DNA of 64,000 nt from an uncultured Clostridia bacterium (GTDB taxonomy: Bacteria; Bacillota; Clostridia; Oscillospirales; Acutalibacteraceae), in NCBI GenBank assembly GCA_947166625.1, contig CAMVEX010000001.1:1-64000 (forward strand), read 5' to 3'. Below, in pieces: positions 26,065 to 34,956 of the stretch. The translations under genes and the position numbers were made by a program. The notes beneath the pieces were generated by a model. The model searched no databases and had not been told where the DNA came from. It saw only the letters and a program-made list of their open reading frames with translations. Within the stretch, counting starts at the first letter, position 1; every line of letters starts with the position of its first letter.

Positions 26065-26122
26065 TTCAAATATAAAAAAACCGCTTTGCCGGTATTTTCC
26101 GATAACTAAGGAGTTGATCTGA

Positions 26123-28387
26123 TTGAAAAACAACGACCGTCTGTTTTACACTTCTCCCGCAAAAGCCTGGACTCAGGCTCTGCCAATAGGAAACGGCACG
26201 CTCGGAGCTATGATCTACGGCGGAGCGAAAGAAGAAACGCTCGCCCTCAATCACGACGAGCTTTGGACCGGAAGGCCTAAAAAAACATGGCGTGAAGGCG
26301 CTCCCGAAGCATTTGAAAAAGCGAGGCTTCTCGCCCTTGACGGGAAATTCCACGAAGCGAGGCAGGTCATCGAAAGCGATTTTGAGAGCGTATGGAGCCA
26401 GGCGTACCTTCCTCTCGGCAATCTCAGGATTTCATTCGGAATAAAGGGAAAAATCGGAAATTACAAAAGGGCGCTCGATCTCTCGGATTCCACGGCAAGC
26501 GTTGAATACACGGCGGGCGGCAACAGGATAAAGCGCGAATACTTCGCCTCCGCCCCCGATAAAATTATATGCATGACGATCGTGAGCGAAAAGCCCATCG
26601 ATCTCAAAATATCTGCCGACAGCAAGCTGCTCTCTCACAGCTATGTTGAGGATGACATACTCTGGCTTGAGGGCGAATGCCACGGAGAAAACGCGGTAGA
26701 TAACAAATGCCCGAATAAAAAATACTATGACGAGCCGGAGATGCGCGGCATCAGATTCAAGGCCGGCTTCAAGGTGAAAACCGACGGAAAACTCGATGAT
26801 GACGGCGCTTCAATTTCCGTATCAAATTCTCTGAACACCGAAATATTATTCGCCTGCGAGACGAGCTTTAACGGATTTGACAAGCATCCGTTCCTCGAAG
26901 GAAAAGAATATAAGCGCCCCTGCGAAGAAAGGCTTGAGAAATTTGTATATTCCGCCGAAACAAAAAAGCGCGCTGTTAAAGATTATAAGGAAATATATTC
27001 GAGAGTGACGCTCGATATAGCCGGAAAAGGCTCCGATCTGCCTACGGATAAGCGGCTTGCCGCATTCAAAAAAAGCAGGGATGATATCGGGCTTATCGAG
27101 CTTGTGTATAACTACGGCCGCTATCTCGCGATATCCGCATCACGCCCCGGCACACAGCCGATGAATTTGCAGGGAATATGGAACGACAGATTCAACGCAC
27201 CCTGGAACGCGAACTACACTGTCAACATAAATACCGAAATGAATTACTGGCCCGTACTGGCGGCAAACATGGCGGAGCTTGACGAGCCTCTTATCCGCAT
27301 GATAAAAGAGCTGAGCGTTACCGGCAGAGAAGCCGCAAAGCATCAATACAACGCCAAGGGCTGGGTATCGCACCATAACGCGGATCTCTGGCGGCTCGCC
27401 ACTCCCGTTTCGGGCAACGCCTGCTGGGCATTCTGGCACGGCTCATCCGGCTGGCTTTGCAGGCATCTCTTTGACAGATACGAATACACGCTCGACAAGG
27501 ATTTCCTCGAAAAAACTGCTTATCCGATAATGAAGGGCGCGGCCGAATTCTATCTCGATATAATGAGCGAGCAAAACGGCGAGATGTTCCTCTGCCCCGG
27601 GACTTCGCCCGAAAACGGATTCATTTATGAGGACGATTGGTCGCCGATCGGAAAATACACCACCATGTCAATGTCGATCGCGCGTGAGCTTTTTACAAAC
27701 TGCATCAAGGCAAGCGAAATTCTCGGCAAAGACAAGGCTTTTGCCTCAAAGCTTGAAAAAGCGCTTAAAAAATTCCCCGATTTCAAGCTCGGCAGCGAAG
27801 GTCAGCTTCTTGAATATGACGACAACTATCCCGAGGATGAGATCCATCACAGGCATGTTTCACATCTTTATGCCCTGCATCCCGCAAATATAATCACACC
27901 GGACGGCACCCCCGAGCTCGCAGACGCCTGCCGAAAGACCCTTGAGCGCAGAGGCGATAACGGAACGGGCTGGTCGCTCGGATGGAAGATAAATTTCTGG
28001 GCGAGACTGTTTGACGGAGATCACGCTCTGAAGCTTATCGAAATGCAGTTAAGGCCCGTAAAGAGCACCGGAGTGAGATATTCACGCGGCGGCGGGACTT
28101 ATGAAAACCTGTTTGACGCTCATCCCCCGTTCCAGATAGACGGCAATTTCGGCTATGTGAGCGGGATAACGGAAATGCTCCTTCAGAGCAGAGACGGAAA
28201 AATATATCTGCTGCCCGCGCTTCCGTCAAAATGGAGCTCAGGCGAGGTCAAAGGATTGAGAGCCAAGGGCGGAGTAACCGTCGATATCAAATGGAAAAAC
28301 AACCGCGTCACCTCTTATAAGCTTCACGGCAAAGGAAAATTCACGGTGATATACAACGGAAAAGAAACGGTAAAAGAGGCAGAATAA
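26123..28387 (+). CDS. GH95 alpha-L-fucosidase
   Basis: A 754-residue glycoside hydrolase of family 95, mostly alpha-1,2-L-fucosidases (some act on galactose). Typical segments: [13 protein letters not shown] at the N terminus, [18 protein letters not shown], the catalytic-centre [11 protein letters not shown] and the SPENGF region carrying the acid. The (alpha/alpha)6 barrel follows the N-terminal beta domain. No signal peptide is seen, so it should act inside the cell on imported fucosylated oligosaccharides. Translation starts at TTG, with AAGGAG nine bases before. A lactaldehyde reductase gene (fucO) lies 20 kb downstream, fitting fucose use. Confidence 0.92.
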   Translation: MKNNDRLFYTSPAKAWTQALPIGNGTLGAMIYGGAKEETLALNHDELWTGRPKKTWREGAPEAFEKARLLALDGKFHEARQVIESDFESVWSQAYLPLGNLRISFGIKGKIGNYKRALDLSDSTASVEYTAGGNRIKREYFASAPDKIICMTIVSEKPIDLKISADSKLLSHSYVEDDILWLEGECHGENAVDNKCPNKKYYDEPEMRGIRFKAGFKVKTDGKLDDDGASISVSNSLNTEILFACETSFNGFDKHPFLEGKEYKRPCEERLEKFVYSAETKKRAVKDYKEIYSRVTLDIAGKGSDLPTDKRLAAFKKSRDDIGLIELVYNYGRYLAISASRPGTQPMNLQGIWNDRFNAPWNANYTVNINTEMNYWPVLAANMAELDEPLIRMIKELSVTGREAAKHQYNAKGWVSHHNADLWRLATPVSGNACWAFWHGSSGWLCRHLFDRYEYTLDKDFLEKTAYPIMKGAAEFYLDIMSEQNGEMFLCPGTSPENGFIYEDDWSPIGKYTTMSMSIARELFTNCIKASEILGKDKAFASKLEKALKKFPDFKLGSEGQLLEYDDNYPEDEIHHRHVSHLYALHPANIITPDGTPELADACRKTLERRGDNGTGWSLGWKINFWARLFDGDHALKLIEMQLRPVKSTGVRYSRGGGTYENLFDAHPPFQIDGNFGYVSGITEMLLQSRDGKIYLLPALPSKWSSGEVKGLRAKGGVTVDIKWKNNRVTSYKLHGKGKFTVIYNGKETVKEAE

Positions 28388-28400
28388 TAAACGCAAGCGG

Positions 28401-28431
28401 AAAAGAGCAGCCATCCGAAGGGTGGCTGCTC
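28401..28431 (-). terminator. Hairpin between GH95 and the convergent membrane protein gene
   Basis: A 12-base stem with one wobble (GAGCAGCCATCC / GGGTGGCTGCTC) and a GAA loop. On the minus strand it is followed by TTTT; on the plus strand the T-run is poor, so it serves mainly the minus-strand gene. Confidence 0.7.
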
Positions 28432-28453
28432 AATGATTTATTCAATATAATAT

Positions 28454-29605
28454 TTACGGATTTACGGTTTCGGATCTTTTATTTTTACCGAAAGCGGAAA
28501 ATAAGGCAAGAATGATAACCGCAAGACCCGGATTAAAGAACGCCGAAGCCAAAGCGGATACGATCAAGCCTATGACAATAACGGGATCTTTGAATTCGGA
28601 TCTGAGCGCTTTCTTTTCAAGATTTTGCCAGGCTGAAACTATAAGAATGACCGCGCAGGAAGCTGCGGGCAGGCGCTCAAACAGCATAGTGGGAAGCATT
28701 ACCGACGCAGTGATAAGGGCAGAAATCAACCCCGAACAATAATCTGTTTTTGAGGAATTGCCGTAGAATATCGCAGGAATACCGAACGCCGAGGAAATGA
28801 CGGCAGAGGAGTAAACCGCGGCAGTTGATTTTTTATCTTTGATATTGCCTGCGGCGGCACAGGCAATCACAAATCCGAGAGCTATACCGGAAATGACCGC
28901 ATCGACGGCAAACCTTCGCAAATCGACTAAATCGCCCTGCAAATTCACAAACGAATAAGCGGGCTTCCATACGGGAGCACCGACCTCGGCAAAGGTCCTG
29001 ACCGCGCCGTAGGGCACAAGCAGCAGATTGAGAAAATAGGTGATAACAAGCGCAAAGAACATACCCGATACAATGCGGGTGATTTTTTTGAATTTACGGG
29101 GAAAAGTGATCATCACCACCATGACTACAGTGCCGTAGAGAATCCCTCGCCAGTTGGGATGGAAGCCGAGAGACCGGTATGATCTGAGCATATGGTAAAT
29201 CGTATCACCGTGAGCGCCGATGCCGAAATATATATTTGTCACAATTACGGTAATGAACAGAGCGGTTATGAGCGACAGCGCGCCGAAAGCGCCGAATGAC
29301 GCAATTCTCTCACGCAGGGGCTTTATTGCAAGAAACAGCACGGAAATCAGTATCCCCGCCGCCAGGCAAATCATAACGCCGTTATCGCCGTAATCTGCCC
29401 CGATATAATTCAGAATCAGAAATACGAACAGCACCGGATAAAGGCGTGTTTCGGGAGCGATATTAAGGAATACGGCGGCGATCAGTGCCGTAACAAATCC
29501 GAAAAGAGAAGGGTAGCCCGCGCAAACCGCAAGGCTTAGGCAGAGCGGTATGAGAGCGGTTGCTTTGAATAAGGAAATTTTTAATAATTCTTTTTTATCT
29601 GTCAT
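28454..29605 (-). CDS. Polytopic membrane protein of unknown function
   Basis: I do not recognise this 383-residue protein with confidence. It has about ten hydrophobic helices in two groups with a loop around residues 125-155 and a second around 215-235. The N-terminal part (LCLSLAVCAGYPSLFGFVTA) is faintly like transporters of the SulP/NCS2 fold, but key family motifs are not evident. It stands alone between a GH95 gene and an MBL hydrolase gene. Confidence 0.5.
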   Translation of the reverse strand: MTDKKELLKISLFKATALIPLCLSLAVCAGYPSLFGFVTALIAAVFLNIAPETRLYPVLFVFLILNYIGADYGDNGVMICLAAGILISVLFLAIKPLRERIASFGAFGALSLITALFITVIVTNIYFGIGAHGDTIYHMLRSYRSLGFHPNWRGILYGTVVMVVMITFPRKFKKITRIVSGMFFALVITYFLNLLLVPYGAVRTFAEVGAPVWKPAYSFVNLQGDLVDLRRFAVDAVISGIALGFVIACAAAGNIKDKKSTAAVYSSAVISSAFGIPAIFYGNSSKTDYCSGLISALITASVMLPTMLFERLPAASCAVILIVSAWQNLEKKALRSEFKDPVIVIGLIVSALASAFFNPGLAVIILALFSAFGKNKRSETVNP

Positions 29606-29728
29606 CTGGTTTACCTCGCGCAGACATTTTACAATAAAGAACGCAAATTAACAAGATAATTTTGAAAAAATGTGGCATTGAGCGAAAAAATATGTTAATA
29701 TGTATCGAATATATCAAACGGAGAAAGT

Positions 29729-30739
29729 ATGAAAAGCAAAAAAATCAAAAAAATTGCCACCTGGATAATCGTGCCTCTGATGGCTGCAATTTTTATACTC
29801 GATATCGCCACGGTGGCGATCGGCAACATTTACGCAAAAAGATATATGCCGGTAAAGGAAGACCCCGACAATCCCCTTTCGGATGACAGAATCCACTTCC
29901 TCAACACCGCGAATTCCGACTGCATCCTTATTGAGAGCAACGGGCATTTTGCGCTCGTGGATTCGGGCGAAGGTAATTCAAACCCCCGGAGAAAAACGCC
30001 GTATCAAGGCTATGAGGAAAGAGTCGCCGCGTATATCAAAAGCACCGCGGTCGATCCGTCCGGGAAGGCGCATCTCGATTTCATTCTCGGGACCCATTAT
30101 CACTATGACCATGTCGGCTGCTTTGACAGGATAATAAACGATAAAGATATTATCATTGACAAGGCGTATTTCAAGGAATACAACCCCGCCATGGACCACA
30201 GCTATGAAATTGAAAAATGGGGTCTGCCGGAGATATATGAAACAATAGTTTCCGATCTCGGCAAACGCGGGATCCCGCTGATCCATGAGATACCCGAAAA
30301 GCTGAAATTCGGCGATTTCAGCCTCACATTCTTTAATAGAGGATACTATGAGGATCTCGAAGGAAAGGGCGAAAACTCATCGAGCATCGGGATAAAGCTT
30401 GAAAAAGGCGAAAGATCCGCCTTCCTTGCCGCCGATATTACTCGGACATCGGGGCTTGAGCAAAAGCTCGGCAAAGAGATAGGTAAAATCAATCTTTTGA
30501 AAGCCGGCCATCACGGATATTTCGGCTCGTCCTCGATGAGCTTTTTGAAGCATCTGAAGCCGGATGTGACCATAATCCCGAATTTGCAGGGCAAGGTTTA
30601 TCCGAATGTAAAATGGAATCTCACCATGTATGCGCACACCCCGTTTTACGGGACATACGATTACAACGGAATAATCGCTTCGTTTACGGACGACGGCGAA
30701 ATAATACTGACCAATGACATTCATCAGGAGGAAATATGA
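29729..30739 (+). CDS. Membrane-anchored metallo-beta-lactamase-fold hydrolase
   Basis: A 336-residue protein with an N-terminal membrane segment (residues 10-35) and an MBL domain facing outside. The metal motif THYHYDH lies near residue 126, with a later AADI Asp and a [12 protein letters not shown] segment, the pattern of ComEC/Rec2-like MBL domains. A nuclease or phosphodiesterase role is possible, but the substrate is unknown. There is no ComEC channel domain, so it is not ComEC itself. Its stop overlaps the start of the cyclophilin gene. Confidence 0.8.
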   Translation: MKSKKIKKIATWIIVPLMAAIFILDIATVAIGNIYAKRYMPVKEDPDNPLSDDRIHFLNTANSDCILIESNGHFALVDSGEGNSNPRRKTPYQGYEERVAAYIKSTAVDPSGKAHLDFILGTHYHYDHVGCFDRIINDKDIIIDKAYFKEYNPAMDHSYEIEKWGLPEIYETIVSDLGKRGIPLIHEIPEKLKFGDFSLTFFNRGYYEDLEGKGENSSSIGIKLEKGERSAFLAADITRTSGLEQKLGKEIGKINLLKAGHHGYFGSSSMSFLKHLKPDVTIIPNLQGKVYPNVKWNLTMYAHTPFYGTYDYNGIIASFTDDGEIILTNDIHQEEI

Positions 30740-31329
30740 GCAAACAGACAAGAAAGCCCTCCGCCGGCGATATAACGGCGACGATCAAAACAGACATGGG
30801 AGATATAAAGATACTCCTCTTTCCCGACGCCGCGCCGAAAACCGTTGAAAACTTCACGGGACTTGCCGAAAAGAACTACTATGACGGAATTATTTTTCAC
30901 CGCGTGATACCCGATTTTATGATCCAGGGAGGCGACCCGACAGGCACGGGAGCGGGCGGAGAAAGCCTCTGGGGCGCTCCTTTCAAGGATGAGTTCCATC
31001 CCGACTATCACAATATATGCGGCGCTCTCTGTATGGCAAACGCGGGCCCCGGCACAAACGGCAGCCAGTTCTTTATAGTCCAGCTTCACAGCTGCGACGA
31101 AGGATTCCTTTCACAGATGGCTCAATATCCCGATTCATATCCTCCCGAGTGCGTTGAGGATTACAGAACTCTCGGCGGAACGCCCTGGCTAGACTATCAT
31201 CATACGGTATTCGGTCAGGTATTTGAGGGAATGGATACGGTTGATAAAATCGCTGACGCGGAGCGCGACGGCAGAGATAAGCCGCTCACAGATATAAAAA
31301 TCAACGGTGTTGAGATAAACAGAATATAA
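30736..31329 (+). CDS. Cyclophilin-type peptidyl-prolyl isomerase
   Basis: Catalyses cis-trans isomerisation of proline bonds in protein folding. The 197-residue protein carries the cyclophilin active-site motifs [15 protein letters not shown] and [14 protein letters not shown]. It lacks a signal peptide and is therefore cytoplasmic. An AGGAGG site lies inside the end of the MBL gene and the reading frames overlap (ATGA), so the two are translationally coupled. Confidence 0.93.
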   Translation: MSKQTRKPSAGDITATIKTDMGDIKILLFPDAAPKTVENFTGLAEKNYYDGIIFHRVIPDFMIQGGDPTGTGAGGESLWGAPFKDEFHPDYHNICGALCMANAGPGTNGSQFFIVQLHSCDEGFLSQMAQYPDSYPPECVEDYRTLGGTPWLDYHHTVFGQVFEGMDTVDKIADAERDGRDKPLTDIKINGVEINRI

Positions 31330-31341
31330 AGGCATAAAACG

Positions 31342-31380
31342 AGGGCTTGCAGAATAAACCGCAAGCCCTTTGATTTTTAT
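31342..31380 (+). terminator. Terminator after the cyclophilin gene
   Basis: A 9-base perfect stem, AGGGCTTGC / GCAAGCCCT, with a 10-base loop is followed by a T-rich run (TTGATTTTTATTTTT). It stands between convergent genes and may act in both directions. Confidence 0.85.
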
Positions 31381-32165
31381 TTTTCTTCGGATATATTGTA
31401 TTTTTTTACGCGGGCATTGTGTATGCCGTTGAGAGCGCAGCCGACGGCGAAAAATACGGCGGAGAGAACAATCACGACGGCGACGATAAGCAAAATACCG
31501 GTAGTCGGATTGTAAGGATTCTCTTTGAGGGCGGGAATGAAATCCCACATCTGCCTGCCGCTGAGGAAGGGATAGGGATAAAAACCGTCGCGGGCGCCGA
31601 GAATAACGCACATCACAAAATAGCAGATGGGATAAATGAGATAAAGCAGGCCGTATTTAACGACGGGTATCCTTTTCTTTTCAACAGGTAAAAACCAGAG
31701 CGCGAAGGTAAAGACGGGAGTGACGAGGTGATTCCAGGTGTTGACAACATTTGAGAACCACATTCCGCCCGTGCTCACGCCGTTGACCTCAGACGGGAAA
31801 GGAGCGCTGCTGGGAAGGAGAACGGTGAAATAAATGATACCGGTCACGGTGATATTGAGCGTTACTATCCCGCGAAGGAGCTCGCTGTGGGTAAATTTGT
31901 AAAGTTTCTCGCTGCCGAAAATGCCCAGAGCATAGAGGATGAGATAAACATCTACCATAATATTTGATTCATTGGTAAACATTCTCAGGAAGGTAAGGCC
32001 GCTTTTATCGTTGGTAATGATCCTGTTTTCGATAAGATAATCCATAAACGGTCTGAGGATATTCTCATAGCTGAAAATATGGTGAGCCATCAAAAGAAGA
32101 CCGAATACGCCGAAGCAAAACGCGAAACAGGCAAAGACTTTGCTCTCAATCAAAGATTTTTTCAT
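31377..32165 (-). CDS. Pr6Pr-family membrane protein
   Basis: A 262-residue protein with six or more membrane helices, resembling the Pr6Pr (FAR-17a/AIG1-like) family. Marks: FTNESNIMVDVYLIL, TWNHLVTPVFTFALWFL with a helix-embedded Asn-x-x-His-Leu, and LIYPICYFVMCVILGARDGFYPYPFL near the C terminus. Eukaryotic relatives (AIG1/ADTRP) hydrolyse fatty acid esters of hydroxy fatty acids using a Thr and His; whether bacterial members do so is unknown. It follows ychF by 20 bases. Confidence 0.7.
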   Translation of the reverse strand: MKKSLIESKVFACFAFCFGVFGLLLMAHHIFSYENILRPFMDYLIENRIITNDKSGLTFLRMFTNESNIMVDVYLILYALGIFGSEKLYKFTHSELLRGIVTLNITVTGIIYFTVLLPSSAPFPSEVNGVSTGGMWFSNVVNTWNHLVTPVFTFALWFLPVEKKRIPVVKYGLLYLIYPICYFVMCVILGARDGFYPYPFLSGRQMWDFIPALKENPYNPTTGILLIVAVVIVLSAVFFAVGCALNGIHNARVKKYNISEEK

Positions 32166-32185
32166 TTTAATTCTCTCCTTCGGAT

Positions 32186-33280
32186 TTATACATTGAATCT
32201 GAATAAAACGACATCGCCGTCATTCATCACATATTCTTTGCCCTCGCTTCTGACAAGCCCCTTTTCTTTAGCGGCGGCAAGCGAGCCGTATTTGATAAGC
32301 TCATCATAAGCGATAACCTCGGCGCGGATAAAGCCGCGCTCAAAATCGGTATGGATCTTGCCCGCCGCCTGCGGAGCTTTGGTGCCTTTTTTGATAGTCC
32401 ACGCTCTGACCTCCGGCTGACCGGCGGTCAGGAATGAAATAAGCCCCAAAAGAGAATAGCTCTTTTTTACAAGCAGGTCGAGGCCGCCGCTCTCAACACC
32501 GATTTCGGAAAGGAACATTTCTTTTTCTTCTGCGTCGAGAGACGCGATCTCGGCTTCGAGCTCGGCGCAAATCGGAAGCACTTCGCTGCCTTCGGAAGCG
32601 GCAATTTCACAGACCTTTTTATAATGCTCATTATTTTCAATGCCCGCGGCAAAATCATCCTCACTCATATTGCAGGCATAGATAACAGGCTTTGAGGTGA
32701 GAAGGGCAATATCGGCAAGCCACGCCTTTTCGTTTTCGTCACATTCGACATTGCGGGCGGGGATATTGCTCTCGAGAGAATCTTTGAGCCTCTTCAGAAA
32801 ATCAAGCTCGGCGGCGAGAGTTTTATCGCCCTTGAGGGCTTTGGCGACCCTGTCGATCCTTCTCTCGACCATCTCGATATCCGAAAAGATAAGCTCAAGA
32901 TTTATCGTCTCAATATCTCTCGCGGGGTCGATGGTAGCATCAACATGGATTATATCGTCATTTTCAAAACAACGCACGACATGGATAATCGCGTCTGTTT
33001 CGCGGATGTGAGACAGAAATTTATTGCCGAGCCCCTCGCCTTTTGAAGCGCCTCTGACGAGGCCGGCGATATCGACAAACTCGATAAAAGCAGGAGTTAT
33101 CTTGACGGGATTGTAAATTTCCGCAAGCTTATCAAGGCGCTCATCGGGCACCGCAACGACTCCGACATTCGGCTCGATGGTACAGAAAGCGTAGTTGGCG
33201 CTCTGCGCACCGGCGTTTGTGATGGCGTTGAATAATGTACTTTTACCTACATTAGGCAGACCGACGATACCAAGTTTCAT
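32186..33280 (-). CDS. ychF: Redox-sensing ATPase/GTPase YchF
   Basis: A universally conserved P-loop ATPase of the Obg superfamily that binds ribosomes and is linked to translation and stress. The 364-residue protein starts MKLGIVGLPNVGKSTLF (P-loop at 8-15), has the DIAGLVRGASKGEGLGN switch and the C-terminal TGS-like domain (RAWTIKKGTKAPQAAGKIHTD). The ATG at 33280, with GAGAGG upstream, gives the family start; the open frame continues further upstream without support. Confidence 0.95.
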   Translation of the reverse strand: MKLGIVGLPNVGKSTLFNAITNAGAQSANYAFCTIEPNVGVVAVPDERLDKLAEIYNPVKITPAFIEFVDIAGLVRGASKGEGLGNKFLSHIRETDAIIHVVRCFENDDIIHVDATIDPARDIETINLELIFSDIEMVERRIDRVAKALKGDKTLAAELDFLKRLKDSLESNIPARNVECDENEKAWLADIALLTSKPVIYACNMSEDDFAAGIENNEHYKKVCEIAASEGSEVLPICAELEAEIASLDAEEKEMFLSEIGVESGGLDLLVKKSYSLLGLISFLTAGQPEVRAWTIKKGTKAPQAAGKIHTDFERGFIRAEVIAYDELIKYGSLAAAKEKGLVRSEGKEYVMNDGDVVLFRFNV

Positions 33281-33410
33281 TGCAAAAAACCTCTCAGTTA
33301 TCAATAGTTTTACGCCTGCGGCTGCGAAATAACAACACCGCAAGGCGACTCTTTTCGCATAATTATACAATGAAATTCTTTCAATTACAACCTCTATTCA
33401 AAATTAAATG

Positions 33411-33439
33411 TTTACAAAATTATATTTTTATTATATAAT
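33411..33439 (+). promoter_or_regulatory. Promoter of the binding protein–recG unit
   Basis: -35 TTTACA (33411-33416), 17-base spacer, -10 TATAAT (33434-33439), 53 bases before the lipoprotein start. Confidence 0.75.
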
Positions 33440-33492
33440 AGTCTCGGATTTTTATGCCCGATTTCAAACTAAATTCAATTCAGAGAAATACC

Positions 33493-34956
33493 ATGAAAAA
33501 ATTATTATCGTTATTTATCATAACCGCTCTGCTGACGGCCTCGCTTTTTGCGTGCTCAAAAGAGAGCGTGAAGCCTACAGGAAAAAAGAATAATACAGAG
33601 GTGACCGGCGAGCAGAACACGCTCAAACTCGCTTATTCAAAAAACGATCCGCTTGATCCGATGCTTTCACAGACCGCGATCAATCTCAGAATATCAAAAC
33701 TTGTTTTTGACGGGCTGTATAAGCTTGATTCCTCTTATGAGCCGATACCCGTTGTTGCAAAATCCGCGGTCGTAGGCAAAAATATCGTAAGCGTTACAAT
33801 AAACGATTTCAAATTCAGCGACGGTATGCCGGTAAAGACGGATGATATTATCAAATCTTTTGAAAGAGCAAAGGAATCTGAGGCTTATAAAGCGCGGCTC
33901 GGCAATTTCATTCAGGCATATCCCGGCTCTGAAAACTCCGTTATCTTTGACATAGAATCGCCCGACCCTTACGCACTGAGCTGCCTTGATTTCCCGATAG
34001 TTAAAGAGAGCACCGACGGGAGTTTTCCCGTGGGATGCGGCAGATACGCCTATCAGCGAGACGGAGAAAACATCTATCTCGTAGTCAACGGCTACAGGGC
34101 GGATTTCAACCCCAATTTCAGGACCGTAAACCTTGAGGCCGTTCACGAGAGCGATTCATTTGAAAGCAGCCTCGTGATAGGTAACACGGCATTTTCATAC
34201 AACGAGCTCAATGACGGCACTTACACGAGAATAAACGCGAATAATATTGACATCGGCATAAATAATTTTATCTATCTCGGATTCAATATGCAGCATGAAT
34301 TTTTTTCCGTGCCCGCGGTCAGAAAAGCGGTCAGTCTTTGTCTTGACAGGCAAAAAATCGCCGCCTCCGCCTTCCGTTCTCACGCAAGGCCCGCCGTAAC
34401 TCCGTTTAATCCGGACTGGTACGCCATAAGCGATATATCATCCGATAGCGGCGCGGATGTGCAGGGAGCCCTTGAAGCTATCAAAGCTTCGGGGATCCGG
34501 CCCGCCATGAGAGAGATTTCCATCCTCTATAACGCCGATAACGAATTCAAGGCGGACACCGCAGAGATAATCGAAGAAAATCTCGAAAACATCGGATTTT
34601 ATGTGAGGCTGAACGGCTTCACAAAGGACGCCTATCTTCAGGCTCTCAAATCCGGCGGATACGATATATACATAGGCGAAGTGAAGCTCAACAACAATAT
34701 GAGCCTTTATCCCCTCTTTACGGGCGACGCGGCATTCGGTATTGAGGAGGATGAAGCCGCGCTTCTGAAATACACCGATTTTATGAACGGCAACTGCGAG
34801 CTGATCGATTTTATCAACACCTACTCCGAGGATATGCCTTACGCTCCGGTATGCTACAGAAACGGTATTGCTTCTTATACAAAATCAATGAGCGGCGAAT
34901 TCGGCGGATGCGACGCCGACGTATTTTATGACATAGAAACATGGAGTCTTAAATAA
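33493..34956 (+). CDS. Family 5 extracellular solute-binding lipoprotein
   Basis: A 487-residue lipoprotein (signal peptide with lipobox LFAC, lipidated Cys about residue 21) of the oligopeptide/nickel-binding family (SBP_bac_5). It has the typical early segment PLDPMLSQTAINLRISKLVFDGLY, the FSDGMPVKTDDIIKSFERA helix region and the mid-protein AVRKAVSLCLDRQKI segment. No permease or ATPase genes lie near, so it is an orphan binding protein or works with transporters elsewhere. The ATG at 33493 is chosen because it starts the signal peptide. Its stop overlaps the recG start (TAATG), giving an unusual pairing with a DNA repair gene. Confidence 0.85.
   Translation: MKKLLSLFIITALLTASLFACSKESVKPTGKKNNTEVTGEQNTLKLAYSKNDPLDPMLSQTAINLRISKLVFDGLYKLDSSYEPIPVVAKSAVVGKNIVSVTINDFKFSDGMPVKTDDIIKSFERAKESEAYKARLGNFIQAYPGSENSVIFDIESPDPYALSCLDFPIVKESTDGSFPVGCGRYAYQRDGENIYLVVNGYRADFNPNFRTVNLEAVHESDSFESSLVIGNTAFSYNELNDGTYTRINANNIDIGINNFIYLGFNMQHEFFSVPAVRKAVSLCLDRQKIAASAFRSHARPAVTPFNPDWYAISDISSDSGADVQGALEAIKASGIRPAMREISILYNADNEFKADTAEIIEENLENIGFYVRLNGFTKDAYLQALKSGGYDIYIGEVKLNNNMSLYPLFTGDAAFGIEEDEAALLKYTDFMNGNCELIDFINTYSEDMPYAPVCYRNGIASYTKSMSGEFGGCDADVFYDIETWSLK

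Noticed and set aside
29729-30739. ComEC competence channel
   Set aside because: Only the MBL-like domain and one membrane anchor are present; the multi-helix Competence domain is missing.
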